A stretch of 64,000 nt of DNA from Microbotryomycetes sp. JL201 (taxonomy: Eukaryota; Basidiomycota; Microbotryomycetes). The DNA is taken from contig JAQYUZ010000009.1 in NCBI GenBank assembly GCA_033819885.1, forward strand, positions 434,001-498,000. Reading direction: 5' to 3'. Below the pieces are notes generated by a model, which saw only the letters and a program-made list of their open reading frames with translations, made no database searches and was not told the DNA's origin. Position 1 is the first letter of the stretch. Each line of letters starts with the position of its first letter. The translations under genes and the position numbers were made by a program. Shown here piece after piece: positions 22,862 through 34,264 of the stretch.

Positions 22862-25645
22862 ATGGCGAGCGGTCAGTCAATTTGATTTGCCAGCTATCTT
22901 TGCCTGAGCGAAGTCTGATGATGTCGTGCATTGCTCGCCAGCAGCAGCGATTGCCTTGCCGCCGACCGCGAGCTCTTCCACGCCGACAATGGCATCATTC
23001 AAGACGACACTGCGTCAACAATTGTCTCTGATTGCTCAAAATGCTGTGGATCGACGCAGAAATGGCGCTTCCGAGTGCATGGACGAGCAGGACGTGCTCG
23101 CCATAGTCAACGCGGCGATGCAGCATGCAACGGCGGGCGCGATGGAGACGGAGATGCTGCCACAATGGCTCAAGGATAGTCGGCGGACGATTGTCGACAG
23201 CTCGCTCGAGCAGATGGCATTGAGCTTGGTCAGTTGGTCGAGCAAGGCCCATCGCTGCATGGCATGTCAGCAGCAACTGATTCCTTCGTGGCCATCTCAC
23301 AGAATCCTGACCCTGCCACCGAGGACGAAGTTGTCGCTTTCGGCGCTTTGAACGATGCGCTTGATGTGATCCTCACTTTCGCAGAGCAAGGTATACCAGC
23401 TCTCTGTCATACGAGCGGCCAGACCCCGTCTGACTAGATGCGTCATACAGGGCATGCCGACGACACTTGCCCGCTCAATGTCATCACGCTCTTGATGGAT
23501 CTGCAGACAGTCGATGGTTGCGTGCACTTGTTCAGGTGGATCGAATCACGAGTTGACCGCGTCACAAAGGTATGACAATCACAAATGGAGCTCACGTCTC
23601 GAAGCTCACACTATGGTCGCTTTCAGGGGATGCAACCACTTCGAGGCAAGGGTCCAATCTTGCTCCGCCTTTCGAACGAACTGTTGCGAAGGTTGCCAAA
23701 GACGAAACAGGAGCATGTCGTGTTTTCAGGACAAGTACTCATGTTTCTCAACTCGGTTTTTCCCTTGGGCGAGAAGAGTGGTGTCAATTTGCGCGGTAAT
23801 TTCAACGTTGGCAAGGTGACGGTCTTTGACGACGCCGAGTCTGGCGCAGGGGCACAGCAGCGCGAAGAAGACGAAGAAGGAACAGGTAGGAGAACGCGAC
23901 AGTCAGGTCGGGATTCACCTCAGCTGACTGACTCGTGTGCAGGCGACTTTTACCATGCATTTTGGTCGCTGCAGCGATACTTTTCCAACCCGGCCCTCTT
24001 GTTCGAAAACGCAACGACTCTCGAGTCGCTTAAAATGCTTCAGTCAGGAATGAGCAGGACACTGGCGGCATTCTCGGAAGCAACGAAGCAGGAGCGCAGG
24101 CTAGCCGGATCAAGCAAGGCCGGCAAGCGAAAAGCTGCCGCCCCTCAAACCGACGCAGAGATCGAGACAAGTCTCGAGCAATATTTCTTTCCCAAATACC
24201 TTACGAGCCGGAACTTGCTGGAACTAGAGGTGAGCAGACGAGCCTTGCTAAGGTTGATCGCACTAAACCGACACTTTGTGTTGATTCTGTAGATCGCCGA
24301 CACGAGTTTCCGACGTCAAGTGCTCTTTCAAGCTCTGATACTGTTCCAATACATGCTCAGCTTTGTGCCGGCCGAGCGTGATCGGTTACGTCTGCGAACA
24401 ACAAACCTTTCCGCGCTTCCGAATTACGTTCTAGCGCCAGAGAGTGAAAAGTGGGTGCGGGAGTTGAGAGCAAAGTCGTTGGCAGAATTGGACGCCATGG
24501 AAGGTGGCAGACGATTCAGACAGACCATCGAACTGATCTCGCGAAGGGAACAAAATTGGGTCAGTCTCCCTCGACCATATAGCTGTACAAATGAGACTGA
24601 CATGCTCGGATCGTTGCGAACAAGATCAATTGGAAGCTGAAAAGCTGCTTCTCGTTTGAGAAGCCGCCTCTCGCTGCCGACAGGTCCGATGTCGCCCGCA
24701 ACAAGTTGAAACTGATGAGTCGCAAGCCAAAATCGTTCATGCACGCACTCGGCAACGCAAACTTGTCTCGGACTTGGCAACGCAATACGACTTCGCTTGA
24801 CGAGTTTGAGCCAGAGTTGATGTCAGTATCAGACCTGCCGAAATGTTTCGTTTCGAATATTATCAGGCTGACGATGCTCTTGTCACAACGCAGTGACGAC
24901 GAGTTTGATAATCTGTTTCGACAATGGAAAATGTCTACCAAAGCTGTTCAAATGCGTAAAGCGGCTTTAGAACAAGCCAAAACCGCTTCGGCCTCGTCCA
25001 AAGTTTTCGAGCTCGAGGCAGAGATTGAACAAGTGCGTGATGGCATACTCGCTCGTGATTAGTGTTGCATGATGTTGACTAAGCCGGCGGATGATCGGGC
25101 AGCTCGAGATCAAGATCAAAGCTGTTCAATGGCGAGCGGTACGCGCTCTCGCTCGAACGAACATGTCGATCCTGAACAAAGCAGGTTCGGCGGACTTGAA
25201 CGTCATCATGGACACGATGGAGAAGCAGAGACGCTTACAAGAGGAAAAGGAAGAAAAAGAGGCAGCTCAAAAGGAAGCTCAGGCGAATGGGTCGGGTGCG
25301 GACCAGAAGCAGACAGAAGAGGAGGAGCATACAGAGGCTGCGAACGGTACTGAAGAGGGCATCGCGGCGGTTGAAAGTGCTGCTGGAACGCTAGAAGGTG
25401 ACGAAACGGCGAAAGACCACGAAAGCTCGGGTGACGACGCCCAAGGTGAAACTGCGTCGGGAGGCGAGGTCGCGACAATCAAAGAGAACGGCAAGGCTTC
25501 TGCCGAGACAGACACGGCCATCGCAAGCCCGTTGCCGACGTCTCCGTCGGGCAAGCGCAAGCACTCTGAGGCGAATGAAGACGTCGACATGGACGATGGC
25601 GCGTCTGAAGCAAAGAAACTCAAAGTGGAAGACGAGACGGCATGA
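22862..25645 (+). CDS. HPR1: THO complex subunit 1 (Hpr1/THOC1)
   Basis: Links transcription to mRNA export within TREX. Ten exons: 22862-22871, 22942-23228, 23303-23390, 23451-23569, 23627-23885, 23943-24229, 24293-24559, 24625-24821, 24894-25032, 25103-25645, about 731 residues. The first coding exon is 10 nt. Family blocks are clear: LLRRLPKTKQEHVVFSGQVL, FLNSVFPLGEKSGVNLRGNF, SLEQYFFPKYLTSRNLLELE, QVLFQALILFQYMLSF, AVQWRAVRALAR. The C-terminal 100 residues are acidic with a nuclear-type basic patch (GKRKH). Intron 23886-23942 is 57 nt without a stop, so its retention would add 19 residues in frame. Confidence 0.93.
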
Positions 25646-25731
25646 GAATTTGTTGAAACAGTGTTTTTCATCTCGAACAAGTTGTGTTTTGTTGTATTAG
25701 ACAAAAGCCAGGGGCAGACGAATGGCGCATC
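25646..25731. other. Convergent 86-bp gap
   Basis: The stop codons of THOC1 (plus) and the mitochondrial protein (minus) are only 86 bp apart, so the 3' ends of the transcripts probably overlap. No terminator motif stands out. Confidence 0.4.
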
Positions 25732-26922
25732 TTATGCCTCGACTACTGAAATGACTTGCTTGAACCACCGTGCATCTGCAGAATTCGCCTTGATCAATTC
25801 TTGAACGATAGTGTCGAGTCGTTGCTTGACGACGTTTCTCGACGTCGGACAGAGTGTCGAAATGAATTTGCCCAGTCCGTTGGCGCCGTGCGACTTGACG
25901 TCGTCGATCAAGTTTTTGACGTCTGCCTTGAACTGCGACGTCGCATTGGAGACGATGAGCGTGGGCGCCAGAGTCAATAAGGGGCCCAACGGATCGCGCG
26001 GTGCGTTTGTTCCGTCGAGGTAGAACCGTTCGAGTTGAACGAGCTGGTTGGCGCTCTCGGCTTGTGTGGCAACGGCAGCGTCCAGTTCTGTCGACGTCTC
26101 TCCGCCTGTCTGTGAAGTACCCGCTGAATCTTGTGCTGGTTCAGTCAACCTAACAAACGCCTTGTCGAGCGCCCTCGGATCGAGGCCTTGCAAACCAAAC
26201 TTGGTTCCGTTTGACAAGACGTCAACGAGCTGAGGCCATTTGTCTTGCATCTTGCTCAACTTGCGTAGCAACAAGTCTGACGTGTCTCGGTTGACTGGCA
26301 GGCCTTTTCTGCGCCACCGCTCGAGAACGTCGAGCAAGCGGTCAACGTCGTTCGGTCCTGTCGTCTTGACGAGGTTTGCGAGCAGTGACCAGCTCGGCAA
26401 GTTTGACTTGAAATCAGAGTATTGTCGAGCAAGGGCCGCATCCAGTACAGAATAGTAACGAGCAAATCGCTCTTGACGCGACAAGAGCGACACGCCGAGC
26501 GCGTCACGACTTGCGCCGTCGCCAGACGACGACGACGACGAGTACATGGTTTGCTGATGAGCAGCGTCATGTTGCTCGTCGACGACCGTGTCGTCAAAGC
26601 TGTCTTGTTCAAACTCGGCCAATTCGTCCGCCGCCGTTGCCGCAGACTCGTGCGCGCCCTTTTTGCGCTTGTCTACGGATACGCAATCGAGCATGACAGC
26701 AACAATCGTCAGCTTTGTCGAGTCGTCGCAGCTCTCGGTTGCCTTGGACAAGCGCCATCGACGCGCCCAAAAAGGTCATTCCTAAGGAAACTCACACAGC
26801 ACGACAGACGGCCTGAATGCGTGCAGGTGGCGCACTGGCAACATCGTGTTGACCTTGCTGCTGCTGCTTGTGCGCACAGCGGCTCGCGCTGACGCGCACA
26901 CGCATCGCACGGCCGGGTTCAT
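25732..26922 (-). CDS. Mitochondrial helical protein, PPR-like, unassigned
   Basis: Two exons (26922-26796, 26672-25732) give about 355 residues. The start MNPAVRCVCASARAAVRTSS is Arg/Ser/Ala-rich without acids, a typical matrix targeting sequence. The body is all-helical with short repeats resembling PPR-type hairpins (SLLANLVKTTGPNDVDRLLD, DTSDLLLRKLSKMQDKWPQL). It could be a mitochondrial ribosome or RNA-maturation factor (for instance mS27-like), but I do not see a decisive signature. The Ser/Asp stretch after residue 60 is low complexity. Confidence 0.7.
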
Positions 26923-29900
26923 CTGCGCAAGACGAGCAATGAAACGAACGCACGACCATGCAAACAGATTTCCCCTACAGAACACTATTTCGACAGCAGG
27001 AAGCAGCAGCATCAGATAAATTGAGACTCTCTTTTTCCTTTCTTGAAGCAAATGCAACCCTGCGTCTCGTCACAATCTCAAACTCGCTCCATAAGGTCCA
27101 ACAGCGCTTCGTCCACCATACTGTCACATTAAATCGTATGCTCTTCGTCGATCGCTCTGTTGTTCGTTAAGAAGTCTTCATCAAAGGCATGAAACCCGCG
27201 TGGAACCGAGCAACGCCCTCGAAGCGCACGGCACAACACTGGAAAACCCAATGGAAGCGAGCAACGCTGCGATTCGAGAAAAAAACGCGATCCGCGACTG
27301 CAAGAGCCATGCATGATAAGCACAGACGCGAATGAGCACGACTCTCCGGGACAGGAGAGGTCGTGTTTCTCGCCACTCGCCGATCCGTCAATTTCGAGTC
27401 TGGCCCTATACTGCTCTCGTCATTCCTGAGATCGCTATGCGAAATTCGGTCGACGAGTCTCGATCGTCAGCGACAAGATTTCGACGTCGTAACAGATTGG
27501 AGCCGACAACTTGAGCGACAGTACAAAGCCAAGGCGGACTCGACGCTCGTCGTTCAAAACGCAAACATGACCCGAGCTCTCGTCAAAAACTCGACTCGGC
27601 GTCAGTCCAGGCAGGAAGCTGACCAGGAGGACAAGAGAAAAACAGACTGGATACCCTGGAGGGTACGTCCGTCGGGCGAGAACACGTCTCTTAATCGTGG
27701 CCGACGACGAAATCCAAGGATGCTCGACTTGGAGCATGTCGAATCAACGTTCGTCCCGTTCGCCAGTTGAATCAATCGCGCGCGACAACAAGTCAGTAGG
27801 GAGGAGGACTGCAACCCGTCTCTGCACCAACGTCATCGCGCTCGAACAAGGAGCTGTCCCAAAGGCCATTGCCGAAACGTAATTCGTATCGGCGGCGAGG
27901 AACGCGAGGGATAGGATGGGCGGAGGCGACGAACGTTTGAAGGACTTGAGAACGGACTGCATGACATGCAAGACGCTCGCGCTCTTGTCACGCCCGTCTA
28001 TGCCCGAGCCGTCAACACCCTCGTGACAGCGCGTTGCCGCGGCATGTCGACAAGTTTTGGCGCCGTGACTCACACAGACGACGAAACACGACATCACGAC
28101 GAGTGTCTGAGGTATTTGGCGCAGCGTACCCGCTTTTTCTTCATGGAAAAAAAAAAGCGCAAACCACCTCTCCAAAACTCGAGGCAAACGGTCGTCGCGA
28201 AGTTGGAACTAGCCCGGAGGCGCCACGTTCTCGAGCACGATTGCGATTGAACAGACGAGGATGAGCGCCGAGTCCAGGAAATGGCCACACGGTAGCTCGC
28301 TCCCTTCGAAAGCAAGACAAAGTCGACCGTGCGCTCAAGCACTGACACAGCAACCAGTCTGACGCGGAATTGCATGAGCCTGTGAGCTGAGAGATCCTCA
28401 AAGACCGATCCGGGCGACAGGTAGAAAGCCGAGGTGACTCTTGACGCGGAGAGAGCGAAGGAAACGACGAGCACAACTCGTCCCCACGCGCCTCGACCGA
28501 GCCCGAGCAGCGACCATTGGCTGTGAGCGGCGTGCGCAAAAGCAGAAAGACGAAGCTCTCGGACGCGATCTGAATCGGCCTTCGACGAAGCAGAGCAGGA
28601 GCGAGCGAGGTGCACGATGTGACAGCTGGAACTTGAAAAGCGCGAAGGACCCTGTATGCAAGAAGAGACAGACGTCAACGACCGTGCGTTTGAGAAGGGA
28701 TACTGAAATGAGAGTTGGACACGAAAATCCGATCGTCACGTGCTGCTGTCACCTCCGCCGCCTTTGCCACGGTGCCGTTCTGGAGTCGGCCAGAAAACAA
28801 GAAAGAACTGCCGATGCTCTGTCGCGTCGTTTCATCATCCTGTTTGTCACTCTTTCCGTGTTGTGGTCTCAAGAAATGAACCTGTGACCGCCAAAACGTT
28901 CGACAGTTCAGTGCGCCTCGCGAAGCAATGCCCTGAAACTCCTTGGCATCGAGATTGCTTTTCTACTCTGCCAGTTACATCAGCAGAGCTTGTTTCCTGA
29001 TTGGCGCAGGCCACAGGAACCGGTTCGAAACAGAAGCAATCGCAAAAGCACCGGGATTCTCTTGCATGGCAACAACCGTTGCTAGAGTCAACGCGCAACG
29101 AGCAGCACGCGTGAGCGTTACTTGCTCATGTTGTGGTCGCCAGCCTAGAGTGAGAGTGTGCGCCGAAACAGGCTGGACCTCGAACAATCTTCGCAAAAGA
29201 CCTCAATCGACAAGCGTAGAGGTCGGCGTGCAAAGCACCGCGCGACCAGCGAGCAAGCGAGGCTCAGCCAAGACTAATGTCCGAAAGTTCGACTGTCGAC
29301 CCGTCGCACACTCGACGCAAACATCGCTCGGCCAAACAACCGCTGCAGTCGGCAATGTCGACGAGACGGCTACGACATTCGCGCTAGACTCGACGTCGCG
29401 CGGAAAAGCGCGACCGAGAGTGAGAGCAGGAAGCCAAGGTGTCCATCAATCTTGTTGCGTGTCCATCAACGAGCGCGCGTCAGCCCCGAACCTTTAAAGA
29501 GTCAGACGGATTTCGACGAGCGCCGGAGCGTAACTCGTGCGCCAACTCGACAAAGTGATGTACCAATCTCTCGGACCTGGATTGACATCGTTCGACGACC
29601 GAAGCGAGCGCGGCGAACGCGTCACTAAAGACTGCGCGCTTTCAGATGCTTACTCTCCTGATTCGCGTCCGACAGCATCGCAGCAGCCGGTCGAAGCTCC
29701 GTCTAGCGTTTCCAACAGTGGCCAACAGGACAGAGCAGCGCCTTCGGCCAGTCTGGAATTCGGTGGCGACCGGCAGCTCGTTCCGGCGAGTCGCGAAAAA
29801 GTGACCGCGAAGCTGTCAGTGCGAGCCGAGTCCATTCTTGACTGACGAAGAAGACAGCCACACAAGTCGTGTCAGGAAATCGTGGATGCCTTTCGGTCAA

Positions 29901-31012
29901 TCTTCGAGCGTTTGCCGCGGCGAACGGCGAATGAGTCGAGAGAGTGACACGCGGCTGCAACTCTTTGAGACGGGCCTCTCGGACTGTCGCGATCGACGAC
30001 TATGGACCTGGTCGTTCCGGAGCAGATTGCCGAAAGTTGATCGAGCGAGAATGAATCTCGTACGGCAAAAGCACGAGCGCGAAATGTCGATAAGTCTGAC
30101 AAAAGCCCGGGGCAATGCAGCGATGCAAAGAGGCCACGCAACAGTGCAAACGACAGACTTGTTCGTGCTCGACACGAATCTCAGCGCATAGGAGCACGTC
30201 TCTGTCCGGAAGACAGCGAATTGGTAGGTAGATGGCGCTTGGCTCTCGAAGGACGAGCTTGTCTCCAGACTCGTTCAGCTTCTGTGCTTGCGTCCAGTGC
30301 CGGACATGTACAGTCGAGACAATCTCCCGTCGTCACTGTGAGCGAGCGAGCGAGCGGGACAGCCTTTTGTTTAAAGTTTCGAAGTAGAGCGCACAATGAT
30401 TTGTCCCTCGTCTGGTGAGACGAGATCCAAGCTTAGGGTTAGGACGCGTGGCCCGCCAGCCCCGACTTTTGCGTCCGATGCGCCGACGTCGCTGTCGCCG
30501 CGGCCCGCAGCAAACTGAATGCGTGAACAGGTGCAGCTGTCGGACGCGCGCTCCGGGAAAAGGTAACGAGGCGGCATTGTAGGTCACTTGGGGGTGGGTG
30601 ACGCGACAAGAAAAGTATACGGGGCGGTGTGCTTCAGACGAGTGGGCGCGCTCGTGTGTACAGAGACACATGGTTGCGGACGCGTGCGCGGCCGTGACGC
30701 GGCACCGGCTCTCTCGCGTGTGGCACGACGCGCAAAGCAGTCCGCAGAAAGAATGACGAAGGAACAAGAACGTGACGAGCGATGGCGAGGCGGTCGTCTC
30801 TCGCGCGGTCATCGTGGCGCAGGCAGGCGGTGAGCGTGGACGCAAAAGCGCGCGCACGCGCCGCCACGCGACCGCGCACGCGACTGGTTTTGTGCCACGC
30901 TTGCATTTCAGATTACCCTACAACAACAATGGCAGCACACAACTGTACACAGACCTAGGAAGGAGAAAGAGAGAAATGATGTTGTTGTCGACCGCTGCAG
31001 CGACATGTTGTA
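26923..31012. other. 4.1 kb gene-poor block
   Basis: Between the mitochondrial protein and the ING gene I cannot support any protein gene. Both strands show many overlapping open frames of 60-190 codons, explained by the rarity of TA-containing triplets in CGA/TCG-rich sequence; none has a known motif, consistent splice phases or a good ATG context. Near 30434 is TTAGGGTTAGG, two telomere-type units, and near 30341 a (GAGC)4 run. A non-coding RNA gene, 5' ends of distant genes, or a chromosomal element could be here, unproven. Confidence 0.4.
30434..30444 (+). repeat. Two telomere-type units TTAGGGTTAGG
   Basis: Nearly two units of TTAGGG inside the gene-poor block. It is too short to be a telomere relic for sure; such bipartite sites are also bound by Tbf1/Teb1-type factors in fungi. 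Confidence 0.4.
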
Positions 31013-32532
31013 CTATCGTCGCCCTCTGCGCCGTCTCCGATCACGCTCTCGCTTGCGCTGCCTCTTTTCCTCCTCCGTCAGCACCTTCCTGACGGGCGCG
31101 CTCTGCTTCGCCTCTTCGAGCCTCGTCTTGCGGCAGTCGGGACACCACCATTGGCCAGCTGGTGCCTCGGTCAGGCCTACGCATTGAAAGTGAAACTGTC
31201 GACGCGCGGAGGAGGGAGATCAAATATTAGGTCTCGGGACGAGTACACGACCAGACAAGGTCAAACTTGCCCATTCCCGCAGACAATCATCATTCTCGCA
31301 TCTGACCATCTGCAACGGGAAAGGCATGTTATAAGTACGAGACCAGACAGCTGCATTCTCGCTCGCCTTACTTCTCCAAATGACACGCGATTGCATAAGC
31401 AATACAATGGCTCGGCGGGATGAACTTCAGGGACACCCGGTCATGGTCAGTAGGGTTGTCGCAATCAAAGGCCGTCACTCGACTGACTAGGCATTTGACC
31501 GTGTAACGCGGCGTGCTCAAGATCGGATTTGCGCCACTCCCCTCCACCTCCCAATGCTCCCGGTGGCGGCGGTGGCTTCTTCATCAGTTTGCGCTCTTTC
31601 CGGCTTTTCTTGCTCTCTTCTTCGTCCTCGAGTGCGACTGTCGCATAGGCGTCCTTCTCGCCGAGAGCGATCGCTCCTCGTGACGTGGTCGGCCCAGGTG
31701 GCGATTTGCGAGCGGCGGACGGCGCATCATGCGACGGCTGTGTGCCATCTCGCAATCCCATCAATAGATTGTCTTCGCATCTGGCTAGGTCCATGTCGAG
31801 CCGTTGAATGTGGCGATCGACCTAGCAGCGGGCGCAACAGATGAGCAAAAGTGTGCTATGCTGCCACCCAGACCTGACTGACCGTCTCGTACAGCCTCAA
31901 AGCGAGGCTGACCTTGTCCTCTCCTGCCCTGAGTGCCGACTTGAGCGCTTTGGACATGTCGAGCAGCGCGTCGGTGTTGGGACCGGCAGCGTTCTTGGCA
32001 GACTTGTCGGTCCTGCCAGTCGGTAGTGTCGGAAGGGTTCTGAGGTAGCTCAGCAAAGTGATTTTTGCCGTGTTGAACGAGGCTATTCAGACCAAGTCAG
32101 CGTTTTTTGCGCTCGGGCCTCGCTCGGACGCGCGTACCTTGCTGCGTGTCTTCGAGCGTGCGCATGACTTGGAAGTTGCGTTGAAACTGCAATGGCAGGT
32201 CATTGATGACTGGCGCGTCCTGACGTGCATCAGTGTAATGGACGCGGTCCGAGCGCGACTCTCTGCTCACTGTCGTGGTAATCCTCCGAGAACAAGTCCC
32301 ACACGCGCCAGCGTTCCTCTTCTTCAGCTGACAGAGGCTTTGGAGTCGGAGCGCCGGTCACCAGTGTTTGCGCTGGCGCGGCTGTCGGCGTTTGTTGTGA
32401 TGCGGCAGTTGCCTCTGTTGCCGCTGCCGCTGCAGGCTGCGGCTCGTCCTGCATGCGGGAAGCTGTTGGTGACTGGTCTGAGTGTGAGGCTGTTGGAGCT
32501 GCCGAGCTCCTGCGCGTGGCAGCCTTGACCAT
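31013..32532 (-). CDS. ING-family PHD finger protein
   Basis: Subunit of a histone acetyltransferase or deacetylase complex (Yng1/Yng2/Pho23 relatives), reading H3K4 methylation. Seven exons: 32532-32271, 32209-32138, 32082-31883, 31821-31488, 31424-31372, 31309-31271, 31195-31013, about 380 residues. The ING helical domain is seen as INDLPLQFQRNFQVMRTLED and LALRLYETVDRHIQRLDMDL. The PHD finger is complete (EPLYCLCNRVSFGE, MVRCENDDCLREW, FHFQCVGLTEAPAGQWWCPD), C4HC3. Intron 6 (31270-31196) uses a GC donor (GCAAGT) and splits the invariant EW-FHF; no GT donor works there. An Arg-rich C-terminus follows. It is divergent from frataxin across 46 bp. Confidence 0.92.
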
Positions 32533-32578
32533 CACAAATCACGAAAGGAGAGAGCCAGGCGGAAGTCACGCTCAGGCC
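32533..32578. promoter_or_regulatory. 46-bp divergent gap, ING gene / frataxin
   Basis: Only 46 bp separate the two start codons, so transcription start sites must lie here, overlap, or sit within the opposite gene. No TATA box. Confidence 0.5.
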
Positions 32579-33637
32579 ATGACGTTCATCTCACGCAACG
32601 GCACACGCGCGCTCGGCACACTGACTCGGACATTGACTGTCAATGCACCGAGGGCATCAACGTCGGCCCATCCCGTCTCTAAGTCGATCGCGGCTTCTGT
32701 CCAACAGCTGCAATTCGACACAAAGCCATGCAGGTGCTTTGCCACGCAGACTAGGGTCGTCAGGCAGCAAGTCTCAACAGCACAGTACACCATAGGGTAC
32801 GCCGCTCGGGCCTTGTCATGAATGTCCGAGTCTGGATCGCCTTCGCCCAGAGCTGTGGTCACGCAATTCGGCGTTTCAACGAAAGATTATGGCCCAGCGA
32901 ATAGCCGGGTGATCCAGCACATAGTCGTTGAGGGAGATCCGAGACTTTGCAAATCGATGAGCCTTGAAAGCAGAGTGCCTTCGACTGTCGCCACAAGGCT
33001 GTCGCTTCCTCTCCACGAGCACGGTCTGCACGCGCATCGCACCTAGAAATCACTCGAGACAGTCTCATTCGCTCGTGCAGCATGCTGACCCGGCTCGAAT
33101 TCGCCACTTCCTGTGTAGAAAACTCGATACAAAGACTTACCAGATCGTCTCGGACAAGGCCATGGAACGCCTGTCGGAATACCTTGAAGAATTGCTGGAA
33201 GATACGGAAGGGTTGGATAAAGGTTATGATGTTGAATACTCGGTGAGTCTTACTCGGGTACTTGTCTCCTTTGCCAACGGATAGCCAAGCTGACTTGGGC
33301 GACGAGGTGTCTTCGTGCGGCAAGTCTGGTGTTTTGACGTTGAAATTGGGCGACAAGGGAACGTACGTGATCAACAAGCAGCCGCCGAATAAACAGATTT
33401 GGCTGTCGAGTCCGACGAGGTGAGTCGAGACAGTACGCAATCGCTCACAGGCGTCCACTGACAGACGCTGCTTGCCGTGACAGTGGACCAAAGCGATATG
33501 ACTACGATACCAACCATGACGTCTGGTTTTATCACCGTGACGGAAGGAGGCTGAGAGATTTGCTGGCCGAGGAGCTCAAGGTGGCGCTCGGAAGAGACGA
33601 TATCGAAGTAGACCTAGACGAGAGTGCAGAACGATGA
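32579..33637 (+). CDS. YFH1: Frataxin, mitochondrial
   Basis: Iron-binding activator of mitochondrial Fe-S cluster assembly. Proposed exons 32579-32796, 33119-33242, 33307-33419 and 33484-33637 give about 202 residues. The N-terminus is an Arg/Ser/Thr-rich presequence. The core shows [20 protein letters not shown] (acidic helix 1), [40 protein letters not shown] and a last helix with [14 protein letters not shown]. Intron 1 (322 nt) is long and could hide a further exon. The acceptor of intron 2 is uncertain: after GAG at 33306 or after AAG at 33324; the latter aligns without an insertion. Intron 3 is firm. Confidence 0.88.
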
Positions 33638-34264
33638 GCCGAATGAAGTTGACAAGGGATGCTGCCACATCTGAACGGTCCGTGTTCGCTTCCGAGTGAT
33701 ATATACTACCGGGACAAACAACAACTGCGAACCTTGTCAATTCGAACAGAGCGGTTCTAGTTTATGCCCCCTAAGACAAAAGCAACTGCATGATGTCTGC
33801 TCCAGCTTGGGGTGAATGCGCTCGAGGGCTTTGAGCGCGCTTCGACGCGTCTGACGTTTTTTGACATCTCGACGCGACCACGGAGACGTGTACCGCGTCA
33901 GCACCAACTCTTTCTGCCAGAGTATTCTGCCATACGCTGGTTGACAATCCTGTCCACGTCCTTGGTCAGTCGTTCAGCGCACTTCGATAGAGCTGTGCGG
34001 CCTGTCAAGCGTCCTGTTGGTCAGCAATGCCGTCGAGCTACTGCAAGACATTCATTGGCATGCTACAGTGCATAAGTAGCGTCTGTGTCGCCATCATGGT
34101 CTCGAGCGGTCGCAACAAACCTGCTTTCGGTTCCATTTCGCTGACTCGGCGCTGCATTGCTCTCATCTCAGGTCACATGATTTGAATCTAGAGGTTTGAC
34201 AGAGCTACTATCCGCTGCAGCGCGCGGGCGGCACCGCTATCCGACTCCGCCCGGTAATCACCCA
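33638..34264. other. Intergenic, MPH1 promoter side
   Basis: About 630 bp between frataxin and the helicase, both on plus. It contains ATATATACTACC near 33701, a possible TATA-like stretch, and no gene. Confidence 0.35.

Noticed and set aside
27363-27770. Plus-strand frame in the gene-poor block
   Set aside because: It has no recognised domain and no convincing start or splice partners.
28094-28678. Minus-strand frame of about 194 codons in the gene-poor block
   Set aside because: Low-complexity Ser/Arg composition, no motif, and rival open frames on the other strand; not enough to call a gene.
30341-30356. (GAGC)4 run
   Set aside because: Too short and imperfect in its surroundings to be worth more than a note.
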